Below are positions 56,094 through 64,000 of a stretch of 64,000 nucleotides of DNA, in pieces; positions within the stretch are counted from its first letter, which is position 1, and each line of letters starts with the position of its first letter. The stretch spans positions 248,001-312,000 of the forward strand of contig JAKRSF010000010.1 of NCBI GenBank assembly GCA_022402445.1, in the 5' to 3' direction. Below the pieces are notes generated by a model. It saw only the letters and a list, made by a program, of their open reading frames with translations. It did no database searches and was not told the origin of the DNA. Made by a program: the position numbers and the translations under genes. This stretch comes from Cyanobacteriota bacterium. GTDB lineage: Bacteria > Cyanobacteriota > Cyanobacteriia > CACIAM-69d.

Positions 56094-57290
56094 CTAGGGG
56101 CGGCGGGTGCAGAGGCGAAAGTAGAGGGATTTGATCACTTCCTTGGGCATAAACGTTAGGTAGGTCAGGGGATTGATCGTGACGATGATGTTGCGAATAT
56201 CCCGCTTGGCGAGGGCCACAATGGCCTTGGCGGTGAGGGTGGCATCCATCACGCCGATGGGGTTGAGGTTGCTTTTGAAGGGGCCAAGGATGAGTTTACG
56301 GATGGTGCAGGGGGCATCGAGCCGCCGCAGGGTGACGATATCCCCGATGGTGCGCTTGCTGAGTTCGTAGAGGGGGCTGAAGGCGGGCTGCACTTCCGCT
56401 TCGGAGGTGTTGACCCAGACTTCCTTGAGGGCGCGGTGTTCGGAGTCGGTGACGGTTTCGAGGAAGGTTTCCAGGAAGCGCCAGCTCGAAAAGGCGTTGA
56501 CTTCGTAGGCTTGGGCGATCGCGGCGGGGCTGCGGGCTCCGGGGTCGTTGGTGCCGTGGTTGAGGATCAGGATGTCTACCTTGGCGAGGCGATCGCGCAG
56601 GGCCGCCTCATTGCCCGGTTGCCACTGCCAGACGGGGATCGTGTCGCCGAAGGGGTGATCGGCGCGGGTGGTCAGGGCGATGGGTTTTGCGCCAGCGGCC
56701 AGCAGTTGGCGGATCAGGGCTTGGCCGAGGGTGCCGGAGGCTCCGGTGATGGCGATTTTTTTGCCCTGGAGGGAGAGGGCGGTGCCGAGGAGTTTGTCCA
56801 CGAGGGTGAGGGTGCCGCAAAAGTAGGCGTTGCCGGAATCGAAGTGGTGCCGCCAATGGTAGGTGCGGTTGACGCTCCAGATCGATGGCGGCGCGGTGAG
56901 GGGGCCGGGTTCGTGGGTCAGGTCGGTCCACATCAGGGCTCCACGCGATCGCGCGATCGCCGCCCCCACAAAGCTAAGGGCATAGAGGCTCCCGGCCCAC
57001 AGGCCCCAGGTCTGGCCCCAACCGTAGGCCGCCGCCGCCCCCATGGCGATCGCCCCGCCGATGGCCGCCATGAACAGCCCCTCCGGCACATCGTTATAAA
57101 GCTGGGCCTGGGCGAAGGTTTCAAAACTGGTGATCGATAAATCCCGCCGGAAGGCCCGGTGGTGCAGGTTATGCCAGCGCTGGAGCGGCTGCCACTGGTG
57201 ACCCGCCACGTGATAGCAATCCCGGACCACCTCCGCGATCGCGATCGACCCAATCCCCAGGAGCGGTTGGAGCCACAGGCTAGCGCTCAT
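56094..57290 (-). CDS. Fusion of fatty-acid/sterol hydroxylase-like domain and short-chain dehydrogenase
   Basis: Residues about 1-170 have hydroxylase-type His clusters (CYHVAGHQWQPLQRWHNLHH and TYHWRHHFDSGN) and hydrophobic helices, resembling di-iron membrane hydroxylases. Residues about 175-398 form an SDR domain: KKIAITGASGTLGQALIRQL (NAD(P) site), DILILNHGTNDPG, and YELSKRTIGD with the catalytic Tyr-x3-Lys. I recall such fusions annotated in cyanobacteria as bifunctional sterol desaturase/SDR. The substrate is unknown; a hydroxylation followed by oxidation of the same lipid is a reasonable guess. Confidence 0.85.
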   Translation of the reverse strand: MSASLWLQPLLGIGSIAIAEVVRDCYHVAGHQWQPLQRWHNLHHRAFRRDLSITSFETFAQAQLYNDVPEGLFMAAIGGAIAMGAAAAYGWGQTWGLWAGSLYALSFVGAAIARSRGALMWTDLTHEPGPLTAPPSIWSVNRTYHWRHHFDSGNAYFCGTLTLVDKLLGTALSLQGKKIAITGASGTLGQALIRQLLAAGAKPIALTTRADHPFGDTIPVWQWQPGNEAALRDRLAKVDILILNHGTNDPGARSPAAIAQAYEVNAFSSWRFLETFLETVTDSEHRALKEVWVNTSEAEVQPAFSPLYELSKRTIGDIVTLRRLDAPCTIRKLILGPFKSNLNPIGVMDATLTAKAIVALAKRDIRNIIVTINPLTYLTFMPKEVIKSLYFRLCTRRP

Positions 57291-57495
57291 AAACCTTTAA
57301 GTCCATCCGAAATGATCTGAAACAGGCCCACCGCCACCCCCCTGACCTGCGATGCCCAGGCGGCCCAGGGGCGATCGCGCCCGTCACCGCAGCCGCCGCT
57401 GGTGGGGAGGTGTGGAATTGTGGCTAATCATGGCTAATTGTAAATCAACCATTAACAACCATTAAATTAACCGTGCAGCTTCTTGGCGCGCCGCC

Positions 57496-58188
57496 CTAAC
57501 CCAGGATCACCAAATCCCGCAGGCGCGCCCCCAGGGTGCAGGTCCAGTAGCAGGCGAAGAGGTCGGGCTTTTGGACCCCGTGGCTCGCGAGGGCGGGGCG
57601 GGCGGGGAAGGGATAGAGGCGATCGACCACCATCCGACCGCGCCCATCCAGGCTGAATTGCAATAGGTACACGCTGGGCGGTGCATCGAGGGCTTGGAGC
57701 AGTTGCAGGCCGGTGCGGTAGGCGGGTTGACGTTCCGCATCGCTCAGGTGCCACGGCTGGGCAAAGCCGTTGCGCTGCCCATCGAAGGCGATCGCCTCCC
57801 CGTAGAGCGGCCCCTTGGCGGTGAGGGCGATGGGCAGCCACCAGAATCCATCCCCAGTCGCCACATCAAGGGTGTCCTCGACCCAGGTGCGGAATTGGGC
57901 GCGATCGCGGCATTTCGTCAGCACCTCCCCCAGGGCCGGATCCAGCAACGTCGGCGGCACATTGAGCGACAGGGGCAACACCGTCACCGCATTGCGATCG
58001 GGCGGCAGGGGCGACTGGGCATCGGCCACGGGCACCACCCGCACCGGAAAACCCGACACCGTTGCGATCGCATCAATGGCCAACGCAAGGCTGCGATCGC
58101 CCCAGTGCCAGTCCACCTGATCCGGGCGCTTCTGGTCCGGCGGCACCGGCTCCGCATCCACGGCCAACCAAATTTCACTCACGGCCAA
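57496..58188 (-). CDS. Hypothetical protein, unrecognised
   Basis: The 230-residue soluble protein starts MAVSEIWLAVDAEPVPPDQK and has well-formed strands and helices (FWWLPIALTAKGPLYGEAIA, RTGLQLLQALDAPPSVYLLQ). The C-terminal stretch from SVYLLQFSL to the end recalls, weakly, the last strand and loop of ATP-grasp enzymes, but no ATP-grasp catalytic residues are obvious. It is the only sensible frame here and lies 90 bases after the coiled-coil gene on the same strand. Confidence 0.6.
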   Translation of the reverse strand: MAVSEIWLAVDAEPVPPDQKRPDQVDWHWGDRSLALAIDAIATVSGFPVRVVPVADAQSPLPPDRNAVTVLPLSLNVPPTLLDPALGEVLTKCRDRAQFRTWVEDTLDVATGDGFWWLPIALTAKGPLYGEAIAFDGQRNGFAQPWHLSDAERQPAYRTGLQLLQALDAPPSVYLLQFSLDGRGRMVVDRLYPFPARPALASHGVQKPDLFACYWTCTLGARLRDLVILG

Positions 58189-58278
58189 CCCTGCGCCCCC
58201 TCGGGCTCCACCTCAATATCATTCACCGCATTCAGGGTGGGGCATTCACGGAGTCCTTCACCGAGGACGCCCCGCCCC

Positions 58279-58842
58279 CTACGCCTTACCAAAGGAGGGC
58301 ATCTGTAGCCCCGCGCCGCCGCCCGCCGCCGATTCCGCAAAATCCGGCAGATCCAGCGCCCCCGGTTGACGGCTATTGACCGCGAGGCGATAGCTCACGC
58401 TCTGCAATTCCGCCTGGAGGTTGCGGTTTTCCTGCTGGAGACGGGCCACCTTGTCGCGCACTGCCTCCATCCGCTCCTCGAATTTTTGGCGATACACGTT
58501 GGGCAAATCCTGGATCACCTGCTCCAACATGCGGCTGCGATCGCCCAATTCCTGCACCGACTGGCGCAATTGATAAATTTCATTGTCCCGCTCCCCAAGC
58601 TGCCCCTGGTAGAACGCCACCTGCTGTTCCACCTCATGGAGTTGGTCCCGCAGGGCCTGCATTTCCACCTGGTGCTTTTCCGACACCTGCGGATCCGGCA
58701 CGAGGCCCGCATTGCCCTTCACCAGGCGAAATAGTTCCTGGGACAACTGCTGCACAAGCTGGTCGCGCATTTTGAGTTCTTCGCGCAGCCGCATGACCTC
58801 GGCCTGCATCCCCTGGGGGCTCGTAAATTCAGCTTGGTTCAC
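58279..58842 (-). CDS. Coiled-coil protein, conserved in cyanobacteria
   Basis: The 187-residue protein is a nearly continuous coiled coil from about 10 to 150 (AEVMRLREELKMRDQLVQQL, ALRDQLHEVEQQVAFYQGQL, RLQQENRNLQAELQSVSYRL), with a short Gly/Ala-rich end. No enzyme motif, signal peptide or membrane helix. Probably structural or an adaptor. Family not named with confidence. Confidence 0.7.
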   Translation of the reverse strand: MNQAEFTSPQGMQAEVMRLREELKMRDQLVQQLSQELFRLVKGNAGLVPDPQVSEKHQVEMQALRDQLHEVEQQVAFYQGQLGERDNEIYQLRQSVQELGDRSRMLEQVIQDLPNVYRQKFEERMEAVRDKVARLQQENRNLQAELQSVSYRLAVNSRQPGALDLPDFAESAAGGGAGLQMPSFGKA

Positions 58843-59092
58843 GGTGACCTATCGCCTTCAAACGACTAGCCTCTAGATTAACCGCTAACCTTGGGTTTTT
58901 CGAGCCGCGATCGCGCCCTGGAAGCCATCGGTAGCAATCGAGTGGCAATCTGCCGTTGGCAATCCTGTCGCTAATTTGCGCCGTGGAGCTTTTTGTCCAC
59001 CGCTGGCGCTTTACAGTTTGAGGGGGAGCAAGTTTAACCTTCACAACCTCCAAAACCCTTAGAACCTTTGAATACCTAGGAGAAAAATTCCT

Positions 59093-59872
59093 GTGTTGCC
59101 TCGGGAAGATCTGCTGAAACGGTCGGAAAATCGAGAATTGGCGGCGCGGCTGGTGGATCTGGCGGAGCAGGCCCTCAAAACCTGGGAACCGGCCCTGAGC
59201 CATTTTCTGTCGCCGCCGGAGCAGTTCGAGGCCCAGCGGCTGTTTCAGGGGCTGGCGGATGTGGCGGTGGTGACGGGGGGCGGCTATCCCCAAGCGGAGC
59301 GGCGGCGGGTGGGGTTCAACCGCAGTGAGCTGGGCCTGCTGCCGGAGCAAATCGAGGTGGCGGCGCTGGATATTGCGGGGAATTTCCTGTTTGATTCGGC
59401 CACCCATCGGGATTTTTTGGGGGCGATTCTGGGGACGGGCATCACGCGCGACAAGGTGGGCGACATTGTGGTGCTGGGGGAACGGGGGGCGCAGGTGCTG
59501 ATCGTGCCGGAACTGGCGGAATTTCTCGGTGCGACGCTGGTGCAGGTGCGATCGGTGCCGGTGAAGGTGTCGCCGATCGCGTTGACGGACCTCAAGGTGC
59601 GGCCCCCCCAACGGAAGGAGTTGACCACGGTGGAGGCGTCGATGCGGTTGGACGCGATCGCGTCGGCGGGGTTTGGCATGTCCCGCAGCAAGATGGCGGA
59701 TCTGATCGGGTCGGGGGACGTGCGGGTGAACTGGAAAACCATCACCACCGCGAGCCACGCCCTGCAATCGGGGGATTTGGTGGCGGTCAGCGGCAAGGGA
59801 CGGCTAGAAATTGGCGAGGTGGCGGTGACCAAAAAGGAGCGCTATCGCATCCAACTGACGCGCCTGATCTAG
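59093..59872 (+). CDS. Photosystem II S4 domain protein (YlmH-like)
   Basis: The 259-residue protein has the cyanobacterial S4-domain family layout: RLFQGLADVAVVTGGGYPQA, FDSATHRDFLGAILGTGITR, DKVGDIVVLGERGAQVLIVP, then an S4 RNA-binding domain at about 180-245 (SMRLDAIASAGFGMSRSKMA, VRVNWKTITTASHALQSGDL). The family is conserved with photosynthesis and also resembles YlmH of Gram-positive division clusters, which acts in ribosome rescue. GTG start at 59093 follows AGGAGA at 59078-59083. Confidence 0.9.
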   Translation: MLPREDLLKRSENRELAARLVDLAEQALKTWEPALSHFLSPPEQFEAQRLFQGLADVAVVTGGGYPQAERRRVGFNRSELGLLPEQIEVAALDIAGNFLFDSATHRDFLGAILGTGITRDKVGDIVVLGERGAQVLIVPELAEFLGATLVQVRSVPVKVSPIALTDLKVRPPQRKELTTVEASMRLDAIASAGFGMSRSKMADLIGSGDVRVNWKTITTASHALQSGDLVAVSGKGRLEIGEVAVTKKERYRIQLTRLI

Positions 59873-60098
59873 CCCTTGGGCATTGTCCAAGCCAGCGCAG
59901 CCCACTGCTCACCCCTGATGGGAATGGCTGAATGGTCCACGGGGCTTGGATCTGGCCCTTGAGCGGATCCCCCGGCGTGAGGTGCCATGCCCACGGGCGG
60001 GTCGAGGTGCCCTTGGGACTGAACGGTCCAACCATGGCTATGATCGGGGGCGGGGTTGCAGTCCCATCCCCATCCATCCCTATCCCCCGCAAACGCCT

Positions 60099-60797
60099 GT
60101 GAATGTCGGAGAATTTTTTGACAAGGGTGGCGTCGCCATGTGGCCGCTGCTGGTGCTGTCGGTCCTGTCCGTCGGGACGATCGTAGAACGGGTCGGCTTT
60201 TGGGCGCGGATCCTGCTCAATGAACGGGCGGTGGTCGATCGCATCCTTGAAGCGGCCCGGTCGGATTGGGCGGCGGCGGCGATCGCGGCCCGCAAGGCCA
60301 AGGATCAGCCCATGGGCCGGTTTTTGGCGGCTCCCCTGAAATTAGATCGCCCGGATCCGGATCTGTTTCGCCTCGCCCTCGAAGCGGCGGCCGATGAGGA
60401 ATTGGCGGCCATGCGCAAGGGGGAAAAAATCCTCGAAGCGGCGATCGCCCTGTCCCCCCTGCTGGGTCTGTTGGGGACGGTGTTGGGCCTGATCAATTCC
60501 CTCGGCTCGATCCGCATTGGCGATCTGGGCACCGATGCCACCAGCGGCGCAACCCTGGGGATTGGGGAAGCGTTGATCAGTACCGCCACGGGCCTGGTGG
60601 TGGCGATCGCCAGCTTGGCCTTTTATCGCCTGTTCCAGGGGATGCTGTTCAGCCAAGCGAAACTCTTTCGGCGGGCGGGCAATGAATTGGAACTGATCTA
60701 CCGCCAAGCCTGGGGACGGCCCGACGGTGCCCCCGCCCCCAAGGGCCACGGCCACGATGACGATGATGAGGATGCCCAGGACGGCCCCGACCGATGA
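60099..60797 (+). CDS. exbB: ExbB/TolQ/MotA-type proton channel protein
   Basis: The 232-residue inner-membrane protein pairs with ExbD to harness the proton gradient, normally for TonB-dependent uptake. [20 protein letters not shown] is the first helix; residues about 120-160 ([30 protein letters not shown]) and [20 protein letters not shown] form the two channel helices. The C-terminus is His/Asp-rich. GTG 60099 ([10 protein letters not shown]) was chosen; ATG 60138 is an alternative. The stop overlaps the exbD start (ATGA at 60794-60797). No tonB gene is adjacent. Confidence 0.92.
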   Translation: MNVGEFFDKGGVAMWPLLVLSVLSVGTIVERVGFWARILLNERAVVDRILEAARSDWAAAAIAARKAKDQPMGRFLAAPLKLDRPDPDLFRLALEAAADEELAAMRKGEKILEAAIALSPLLGLLGTVLGLINSLGSIRIGDLGTDATSGATLGIGEALISTATGLVVAIASLAFYRLFQGMLFSQAKLFRRAGNELELIYRQAWGRPDGAPAPKGHGHDDDDEDAQDGPDR

Positions 60798-61426
60798 AAC
60801 TTCACCTCGATCGCGCCGGTGATGATGAGGTTCGCATTGAAATCGTGCCCCTCATTGATGTCATCTTTTGCATTCTGACCTTCTTTATCCTCGCCGCCGT
60901 CACCTTCACCCGCCAGCAGGCGATCGAGGTGGATCTGCCCGCCTCCAGCACCGCCCGCCCCCAAATGCGCCAGTTGGCGATCGTGGTCATTAACCCTTCG
61001 CGGCAACTGTTGGTGGAGGGGCAGCCGGTGACGGAGGCGGAACTGGTGGCCTATATCCAACGCTTTGTGCAGGAGCAGCCCGAGGGGCGAGTGGCGCTCT
61101 ATGGCTCGAATCTGGCGTTCTATAGCGATGTGCTCGGGGTGCTGGATCTGCTGCGGGAGGTGGCGGGCGATCGCGTGGTGCTGGCGACCCGACCGCCGGA
61201 CGATCAACCGCTGGGGGAGTTGGATAATTTCAATCCCTTTGGGGGGGGGCTCGATCGCCCGAGCGCTCCAGCGACGCCGCCCCTGCCGGAACAGCCGACG
61301 ACGCCCCTGGTTCCCGGCGCGCCCCAGCCCGGAATGCCCCAGGATGGCGGTGATTTGGGACCCTTTCCCGGTGGCGGCGATCGCGGCCTAGACAGCCCAC
61401 CGATTCCCCCCACCCCCATTCCCTGA
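60794..61426 (+). CDS. exbD: Biopolymer transport protein ExbD
   Basis: The 210-residue protein has one membrane helix after [20 protein letters not shown], where the Asp of PLIDVIF is the proton-carrying residue conserved in ExbD/TolR. A periplasmic domain follows ([40 protein letters not shown]). The last 60 residues are a Pro/Gly-rich tail not usual in ExbD. Translationally coupled to exbB by a 4-base overlap. Confidence 0.92.
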   Translation: MKLHLDRAGDDEVRIEIVPLIDVIFCILTFFILAAVTFTRQQAIEVDLPASSTARPQMRQLAIVVINPSRQLLVEGQPVTEAELVAYIQRFVQEQPEGRVALYGSNLAFYSDVLGVLDLLREVAGDRVVLATRPPDDQPLGELDNFNPFGGGLDRPSAPATPPLPEQPTTPLVPGAPQPGMPQDGGDLGPFPGGGDRGLDSPPIPPTPIP

Positions 61427-61457
61427 TGCCCTTCGGCCCTCCGCTGCGAGCGTTATC

Positions 61458-62390
61458 ATGGTTCAGAAATTGCCCCCCGGACCCATGCGCGATCGCCCCG
61501 ACCTCCCCGGCCCCGCCAAGCCCCCCCGCAAGGACACCCTCTTTGCCCAATACCTCGCCCCATTGGCGCGGCTGATTTTGGATGATCGCCCGGTGCGCGA
61601 TCTGGCGGAACGCATTGACTGGGACGCGGCCCGCCGCACCCACGAAAATCCCCAAACGGTCTACCCGGACTATTACCTGGCGGAAAATTTCCACGGCATT
61701 GAGGGCGGCTATCTCACCATTACGGCGGCGGCCACCTATGACGCCATTACGCAATATGCCCTGCCGCCCCACGAGGATTGGGTGCGCGATGGGCTGCTGC
61801 GGGCGGTGGGGGGCGAGCCGCGCCGGATTTTAGATTTGGGCTGCGGCACCGGATCGATGGCCCTGGCGCTCCAGCGGCGGTTCCCCCAGGCGGCGGTGGT
61901 GGGGCTGGATCTGTCGCCCCATATGCTGGCGGTGGCGGCGGATAAGGCCGATCGCGCGGGGCTGGCGATTGATTGGGTCCATGCCCAGGCGGAGGCGACG
62001 GGATTTCCGGCAGGGCGCTTTGATTTGATTTCCGTGGCGCTGCTGTTCCATGAAACGCCCCCGGCGATCGCGAAGGCCATTTTGCGCGAGGCGTTCCGGC
62101 TGCTGGTGCCCGGTGGTCAGATTGTGATCTTGGATGGGGCGCAACTGGTGCTGCGGCAGTTTTCGGCGCTCCAGCACATTTTCGAGGAGCCCTATATGGA
62201 TGCCTATGCGCGCGGCAATTTGGATGCGTGGCTGGGGGCGGCGGGCTTTGAGGCGGTCCACAGTGATTTGCACTGGGGCATCCATCAGGTGTCGCGGGCG
62301 ATGAAGCCGCACCCGGTGGCCGAAGGGCTGGGCGATCGCGCGGAGGGGTTTGGCTTTGCGCGGCCTCTGGCGACGCCGGCCTTGGGTTAA
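61458..62390 (+). CDS. Class I SAM-dependent methyltransferase
   Basis: The 310-residue protein has motif I RILDLGCGTGSMALAL, motif II VVGLDLSPHMLAVAA, and later ISVALLFHETPPAIAKAILR and LLVPGGQIVILDGAQLV, as in UbiE/COQ5-like enzymes. An N-terminal helical region (about 25-110; TVYPDYYLAENFHGIEGGYL) precedes the fold and is shared, as I recall, by a cyanobacterial subfamily. Substrate unknown. It starts 32 bases after exbD on the same strand. Confidence 0.87.
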   Translation: MVQKLPPGPMRDRPDLPGPAKPPRKDTLFAQYLAPLARLILDDRPVRDLAERIDWDAARRTHENPQTVYPDYYLAENFHGIEGGYLTITAAATYDAITQYALPPHEDWVRDGLLRAVGGEPRRILDLGCGTGSMALALQRRFPQAAVVGLDLSPHMLAVAADKADRAGLAIDWVHAQAEATGFPAGRFDLISVALLFHETPPAIAKAILREAFRLLVPGGQIVILDGAQLVLRQFSALQHIFEEPYMDAYARGNLDAWLGAAGFEAVHSDLHWGIHQVSRAMKPHPVAEGLGDRAEGFGFARPLATPALG

Positions 62391-62491
62391 GGCTTGGTTC
62401 GGTTCCGGGGAAAGACTCGTTTAAAATGGGGGGCAATTTTTTAGGCCGATGGCCGCCGCGATCGCCCCCTTGCCGTTGCTGCCCGCATCCT

Positions 62492-63226
62492 ATGACCCTA
62501 AAAGCCGTCTTTTTCGATTTCAACGGCACGATCATCAATGATGAGGCCATCCACCGGGAGTTGCTCCAGGGGGTGCTCGTCAGCGAAAATTTGCGGCCTG
62601 ATATTGAAGAATTTCGCGAAATTTGCCTCGGGCGGCGCGATCGCGACTGCCTGCGGGAGGTCCTGGCCCGTCGGGGGCGCGTGGCGGATGAAGTGACGCT
62701 GGATCGCCTGGTGGCCCAAAAGTCCGCCGCCTATCTCCACTGGCTCGAGACCCAGCCCAAGGTGCCCATCTATCCCGGCGTCGAGGATTTGATGTATCGC
62801 CTCACGGCGGATCATGTGCCCATCGCGATCGTCACCGGTGCGCCGCGCCAGGAGGTGGAGCGCGTCCTCCGCCGCACGAAGCTGGGCGATCGCGTGCGGT
62901 TCATCGTCAGCGGCGAGGATGTGGCCCAGGGCAAACCCAGCCCAGAGGGCTACCAGCGGGCGATCGCCACCATGGCCACCGTCACGGGGGACGCCACCCT
63001 CACCGCCGCCAACTGCGCCGCGATCGAAGATACCTACCCCGGCCTCACCGCCGCCAAAGCCGCTGGCCTCGTGGCGATCGGCGTCGCCAACAGCCACCCC
63101 TTCCAGATGATGCAGCGCCACGCCAACTGGGCCGTTGATTTTCTGCACCAGCTCGAAGTTGAACGGCTGAGATTTTATTTCGAGGGGCGCGAACGGGAAA
63201 ATGATGCTACTATAGATGTCGCTTAA
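62492..63226 (+). CDS. HAD-superfamily hydrolase with Asn in motif I
   Basis: The 244-residue protein resembles beta-phosphoglucomutase/phosphatase-type HAD enzymes: motif I FFDFNGTII, motif II VTGAPRQEV, motif III Lys in QGKPSPEGYQ, motif IV IEDTYPGLTAAKAAG. In motif I the second Asp of DxD is Asn11 (D-F-N-G), which removes the usual general acid/base. A helical cap (about 20-85) follows. The start MTLKAVFFDF at 62492 fits. A tRNA gene begins 11 bases after the stop. Confidence 0.85.
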   Translation: MTLKAVFFDFNGTIINDEAIHRELLQGVLVSENLRPDIEEFREICLGRRDRDCLREVLARRGRVADEVTLDRLVAQKSAAYLHWLETQPKVPIYPGVEDLMYRLTADHVPIAIVTGAPRQEVERVLRRTKLGDRVRFIVSGEDVAQGKPSPEGYQRAIATMATVTGDATLTAANCAAIEDTYPGLTAAKAAGLVAIGVANSHPFQMMQRHANWAVDFLHQLEVERLRFYFEGRERENDATIDVA

Positions 63227-63236
63227 ACGGCGGACC

Positions 63237-63309
63237 GGGGAATTAGCTCAGTTGGTAGAGCGCTGCAATCGCACTGCAGAGGTCAGGAGTTCGAATCTCC
63301 TATTCTCCA
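63237..63309 (+). tRNA. tRNA-Ala (anticodon CGC)
   Basis: A 73-base cloverleaf. The acceptor GGGGAAT pairs with ATTCTCC (one G-T), discriminator A. D-arm GCTC...GAGC, anticodon stem CTGCA/TGCAG around ATCGCAC giving anticodon CGC for GCG alanine codons, T-arm AGGAG TTCGAAT CTCCT. CCA is not encoded. Its -10 region (TACTAT, 63208-63213) would lie inside the end of the HAD gene. Confidence 0.95.
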
Positions 63310-63725
63310 TTTTCAATCCATAGCCCGCGCGATCGCGCGACACCCCCATACGGCCCTAGGAACTCCCCAGGCGATGGACCTCATCCGGGGGACCAAATCG
63401 GGGCGGCCCCGCGATCGCCCCCACCCCATCCCCAACTCACCAGGGGGAAGTGACCTCAATCACAGCCCCCCTAAATTCCCTTCAGACCCCCCACAAGTTC
63501 ACCCCAAATTCCCCTCAAAGACGCCCTGCAAAACGCAAAATTTAAATCTTGAAACCCTTGCGTACAAAGGAATTCGGCCAGGTTTACGCAAGCTTCAAAT
63601 ATGAACAAGCAATCTTCAACGACCCTTCACCTATTCCCCCTAGGCATCCTGATAGCCTGAGTACAGAAAGCTTGGAACGGGATTGCCCCACCAACCAGCC
63701 CACCGAACTCAGCACGTTAAGCACC
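63310..63725. other. Region between tRNA-Ala and a secreted-protein gene
   Basis: No gene seen. The left half is C-rich; the right half (63535-63700) is AT-richer and likely holds the promoter of the following gene. An 8-base perfect inverted repeat at 63557-63592 is listed separately. Confidence 0.5.
63557..63592. promoter_or_regulatory. Inverted repeat, possible operator
   Basis: CTTGCGTA (63557-63564) and TACGCAAG (63585-63592) are perfect inverted arms with 20 bases between, about 130-170 bases before the start of the secreted-protein gene. No T-run follows, so it is not a terminator. Confidence 0.35.
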
Positions 63726-64000
63726 ATGAACACCTCCATCGTTTCCAAATTAACCGCCGCCGCCCTGAGCCTAGGGGCCATCACCCTCCTCGCCCCCAGC
63801 GCCATGGCCGGTTCCCTGGTCCCCACCAAAGAAGGGGAAGTGAACGTGGGCCTTGGCCTCGTGGATCCGGCCCAGGCGGTCTCCCTCAACGGCTTCTCGA
63901 TCACCAGCCTCAGCAGCGCTGATCTAGGCCGCTCGGACAACATCACCCGCAGCCGCCTGTTCGTGGATGAAACCAGCACGGCCAACTACTACTCCGAAGG
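63726..64000 (+). CDS. N-terminal part of an exported protein, truncated at window edge
   Basis: The frame runs off the right edge; 91 residues are visible. A signal peptide is clear: MNTSIVSKLTAAALSLGAIT then LLAPSAMAG, with cleavage after AMA (residue 28). The mature part begins GSLVPTKEGEVNVGLGLVDP and is beta-like and polar. No family recognised. Confidence 0.75.
   Translation, partial: MNTSIVSKLTAAALSLGAITLLAPSAMAGSLVPTKEGEVNVGLGLVDPAQAVSLNGFSITSLSSADLGRSDNITRSRLFVDETSTANYYSE

Overview
The window is a stretch of a high-GC cyanobacterial chromosome. Photosystem genes (psb28, psbX, psaK, ycf66, a PSII S4-domain gene), phylloquinone genes (menF, menA, menC, menE) and several cyanobacteria-only families (DUF1823, DUF6464, Ycf66) support this. 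The palindrome GCGATCGC (HIP1) is extremely dense, roughly four copies per kb where I sampled it, as in many HIP1-rich cyanobacteria. I cannot name the species. There is no rRNA, CRISPR array, insertion sequence or recognisable prophage.

Layout. 1-5 kb: the 3' end of a CASTOR/POLLUX-like ion-channel gene, then a leftward set ftsQ-ftsZ-lysozyme-thiD, with a GH24 muramidase directly behind ftsZ. 5-10 kb: a P-loop ATPase with a short, possibly truncated partner, an untidy gene-poor stretch (7.1-7.7 kb), and an FHA-GAF-adenylate cyclase. 10-17 kb: housekeeping genes gnd, def, rpsD, coaE, cysA and small conserved cyanobacterial genes. 17-24 kb: an S-layer-homology protein and the divergent phylloquinone locus (menF facing menA-menC-menE). 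24-34 kb: a lumenal pentapeptide protein, an HD-domain protein, glutaminase, aat, a cobA-hemD fusion, psb28, moaB, an SLH lipoprotein, a proteasome-like Ntn hydrolase and a Uma2 protein.

34-46 kb: ligA with a low-complexity insert, DevA/DevC-like exporter genes without an adjacent devB, ylmG/yggT, psbX-ycf66, psaK and a DUF2079 membrane protein. 46-54 kb: two separated parts of a neutral/branched-chain amino acid ABC transporter (natE, natD), pgi, a zinc-ribbon GUN4 protein, a DnaJ-WD40 protein, a LapA-like protein and a CIA30 protein. 54-64 kb: a membrane histidine kinase, a hydroxylase-SDR fusion, a coiled-coil protein, exbB-exbD, a methyltransferase, a HAD hydrolase, tRNA-Ala(CGC), and the 5' end of a secreted protein.

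Most of the window is ordinary core genome. The parts most worth following up are the lysozyme in the ftsZ transcription unit and the inverted repeat at the ftsZ promoter, the ATPase pair at 5.0-7.3 kb, the proteasome-like hydrolase with a serine nucleophile, the zinc-ribbon GUN4 protein, and a 30-base dispersed repeat family. I found no clear, complete, previously undescribed defence or biosynthetic system. The ATPase pair is the nearest candidate and the evidence for it is thin.
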